Positions 27,686-27,858 of a DNA stretch of 27,858 nucleotides are shown here, one piece after another. The notes under the pieces are model-generated. The model was not told the origin of the DNA. It did no database searches and saw only the letters and a list, made by a program, of their open reading frames with translations. The position numbers and the translations under genes are program-made. The stretch spans positions 1 to 27,858 of the IMG/VR virus record IMGVR_UViG_3300005918_000098; one strand, 5' to 3'. Each line of letters begins with the position of its first letter. The stretch's first letter is position 1. This stretch comes from a virus.

Positions 27686-27858
27686 TTATGCCTTTGTCAT
27701 TGAAGCTATCGGCGTCGTAAGAGCAATAACAGAATTGCCATCCGAGTCGAAGAGGTCCTTGCGAGCTATTTCAGTAACGGTTCCCGCAGCATAAAAGACA
27801 ATCTGATATTGAGTAGCGTCTGAGGTATTAATCTTCCAATCGGCCGAAGCGAACTGTT
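27686..27858 (-). CDS. C-terminal end of a virion-type protein, 5' part outside window
   Basis: The last 56 codons before the TAA at 27686-27688 are visible: DWKINTSDATQYQIVFYAAG followed by TVTEIARKDLFDSDGNSVIA. The strand-rich, Asp/Asn/Thr-rich sequence with a DGN turn is similar in style to the 121-residue protein two genes on. It contains one exact 11-base half-site of the repeated palindrome at 27769-27779. The start, length and function cannot be judged from this window. Confidence 0.6.
   Translation of the reverse strand, partial: QFASADWKINTSDATQYQIVFYAAGTVTEIARKDLFDSDGNSVIALTTPIASMTKA

Noticed and set aside
1-27858. Integrase, reverse transcriptase, diversity-generating template/variable repeats, or toxin-antitoxin pair
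   Set aside because: No open frame shows the motifs of these families, and no near-repeat pair with adenine-directed differences was noticed by eye.

Overview
The window is one arm of a tailed double-stranded DNA phage genome (or prophage) of siphovirus type. Every gene I can support is on the minus strand, so the genes read from right to left. The head is HK97-like: U35-type prohead protease, major capsid protein with an N-terminal scaffold region, HK97-type portal, and gp6/gp10-like connectors. The 1116-residue tape measure implies a long non-contractile or flexible tail. The host cannot be named. Near-consensus sigma-70 promoters, strong GGAG ribosome sites and a lipoprotein with a lipobox point to an ordinary bacterium, possibly Gram-negative. 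No integrase, attachment site, tRNA, CRISPR array or insertion sequence was seen, so the lifestyle is undetermined.

Layout in the direction of transcription. 27858-26002: three small virion-like or fibre-like proteins (the first cut by the window edge), two small C-terminally anchored membrane proteins and a coiled-coil lipoprotein, together a possible lysis or membrane group. 25765-20989: a regulatory block with several winged-helix proteins, zinc-ribbon proteins and an HNH endonuclease, driven by at least three close-to-consensus promoters. 20884-18740: a small membrane protein, then small and large terminase. 18719-16525: a promoter, prohead protease, major capsid protein and a terminator. 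16482-14290: a two-domain glycosyltransferase. 14267-11721: portal and the head-tail connector series. 11690-11109: promoter, major tail protein, terminator. 11063-4133: tail assembly chaperone with a probable -1 frameshift product, tape measure, a distal tail protein and a tail protein with a mucin-like Thr/Pro repeat. 4121-1: a small protein, a glycosyltransferase-methyltransferase fusion, a remnant of another methyltransferase, a double methyltransferase and a virion-like protein cut by the left edge.

Two features stand out. First, a tail protein carrying 15 Thr-Thr-Leu-Ala-Pro units sits two genes from a glycosyltransferase whose metal motif (Asp-Ala-His-x-Glu) resembles that of polypeptide GalNAc-transferases, with two sugar- or protein-modifying methyltransferase genes beside it and another glycosyltransferase in the head module. 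This suggests a phage-encoded system that decorates its own virion. Second, a 22-bp palindrome (half-site TTTCAGTAACG) recurs at four gene junctions across the regulatory, head and tail modules, and looks like the operator of a phage-wide regulator, comparable to mycobacteriophage stoperators. The portal gene also lies downstream of the capsid gene, the reverse of the usual HK97-type order.
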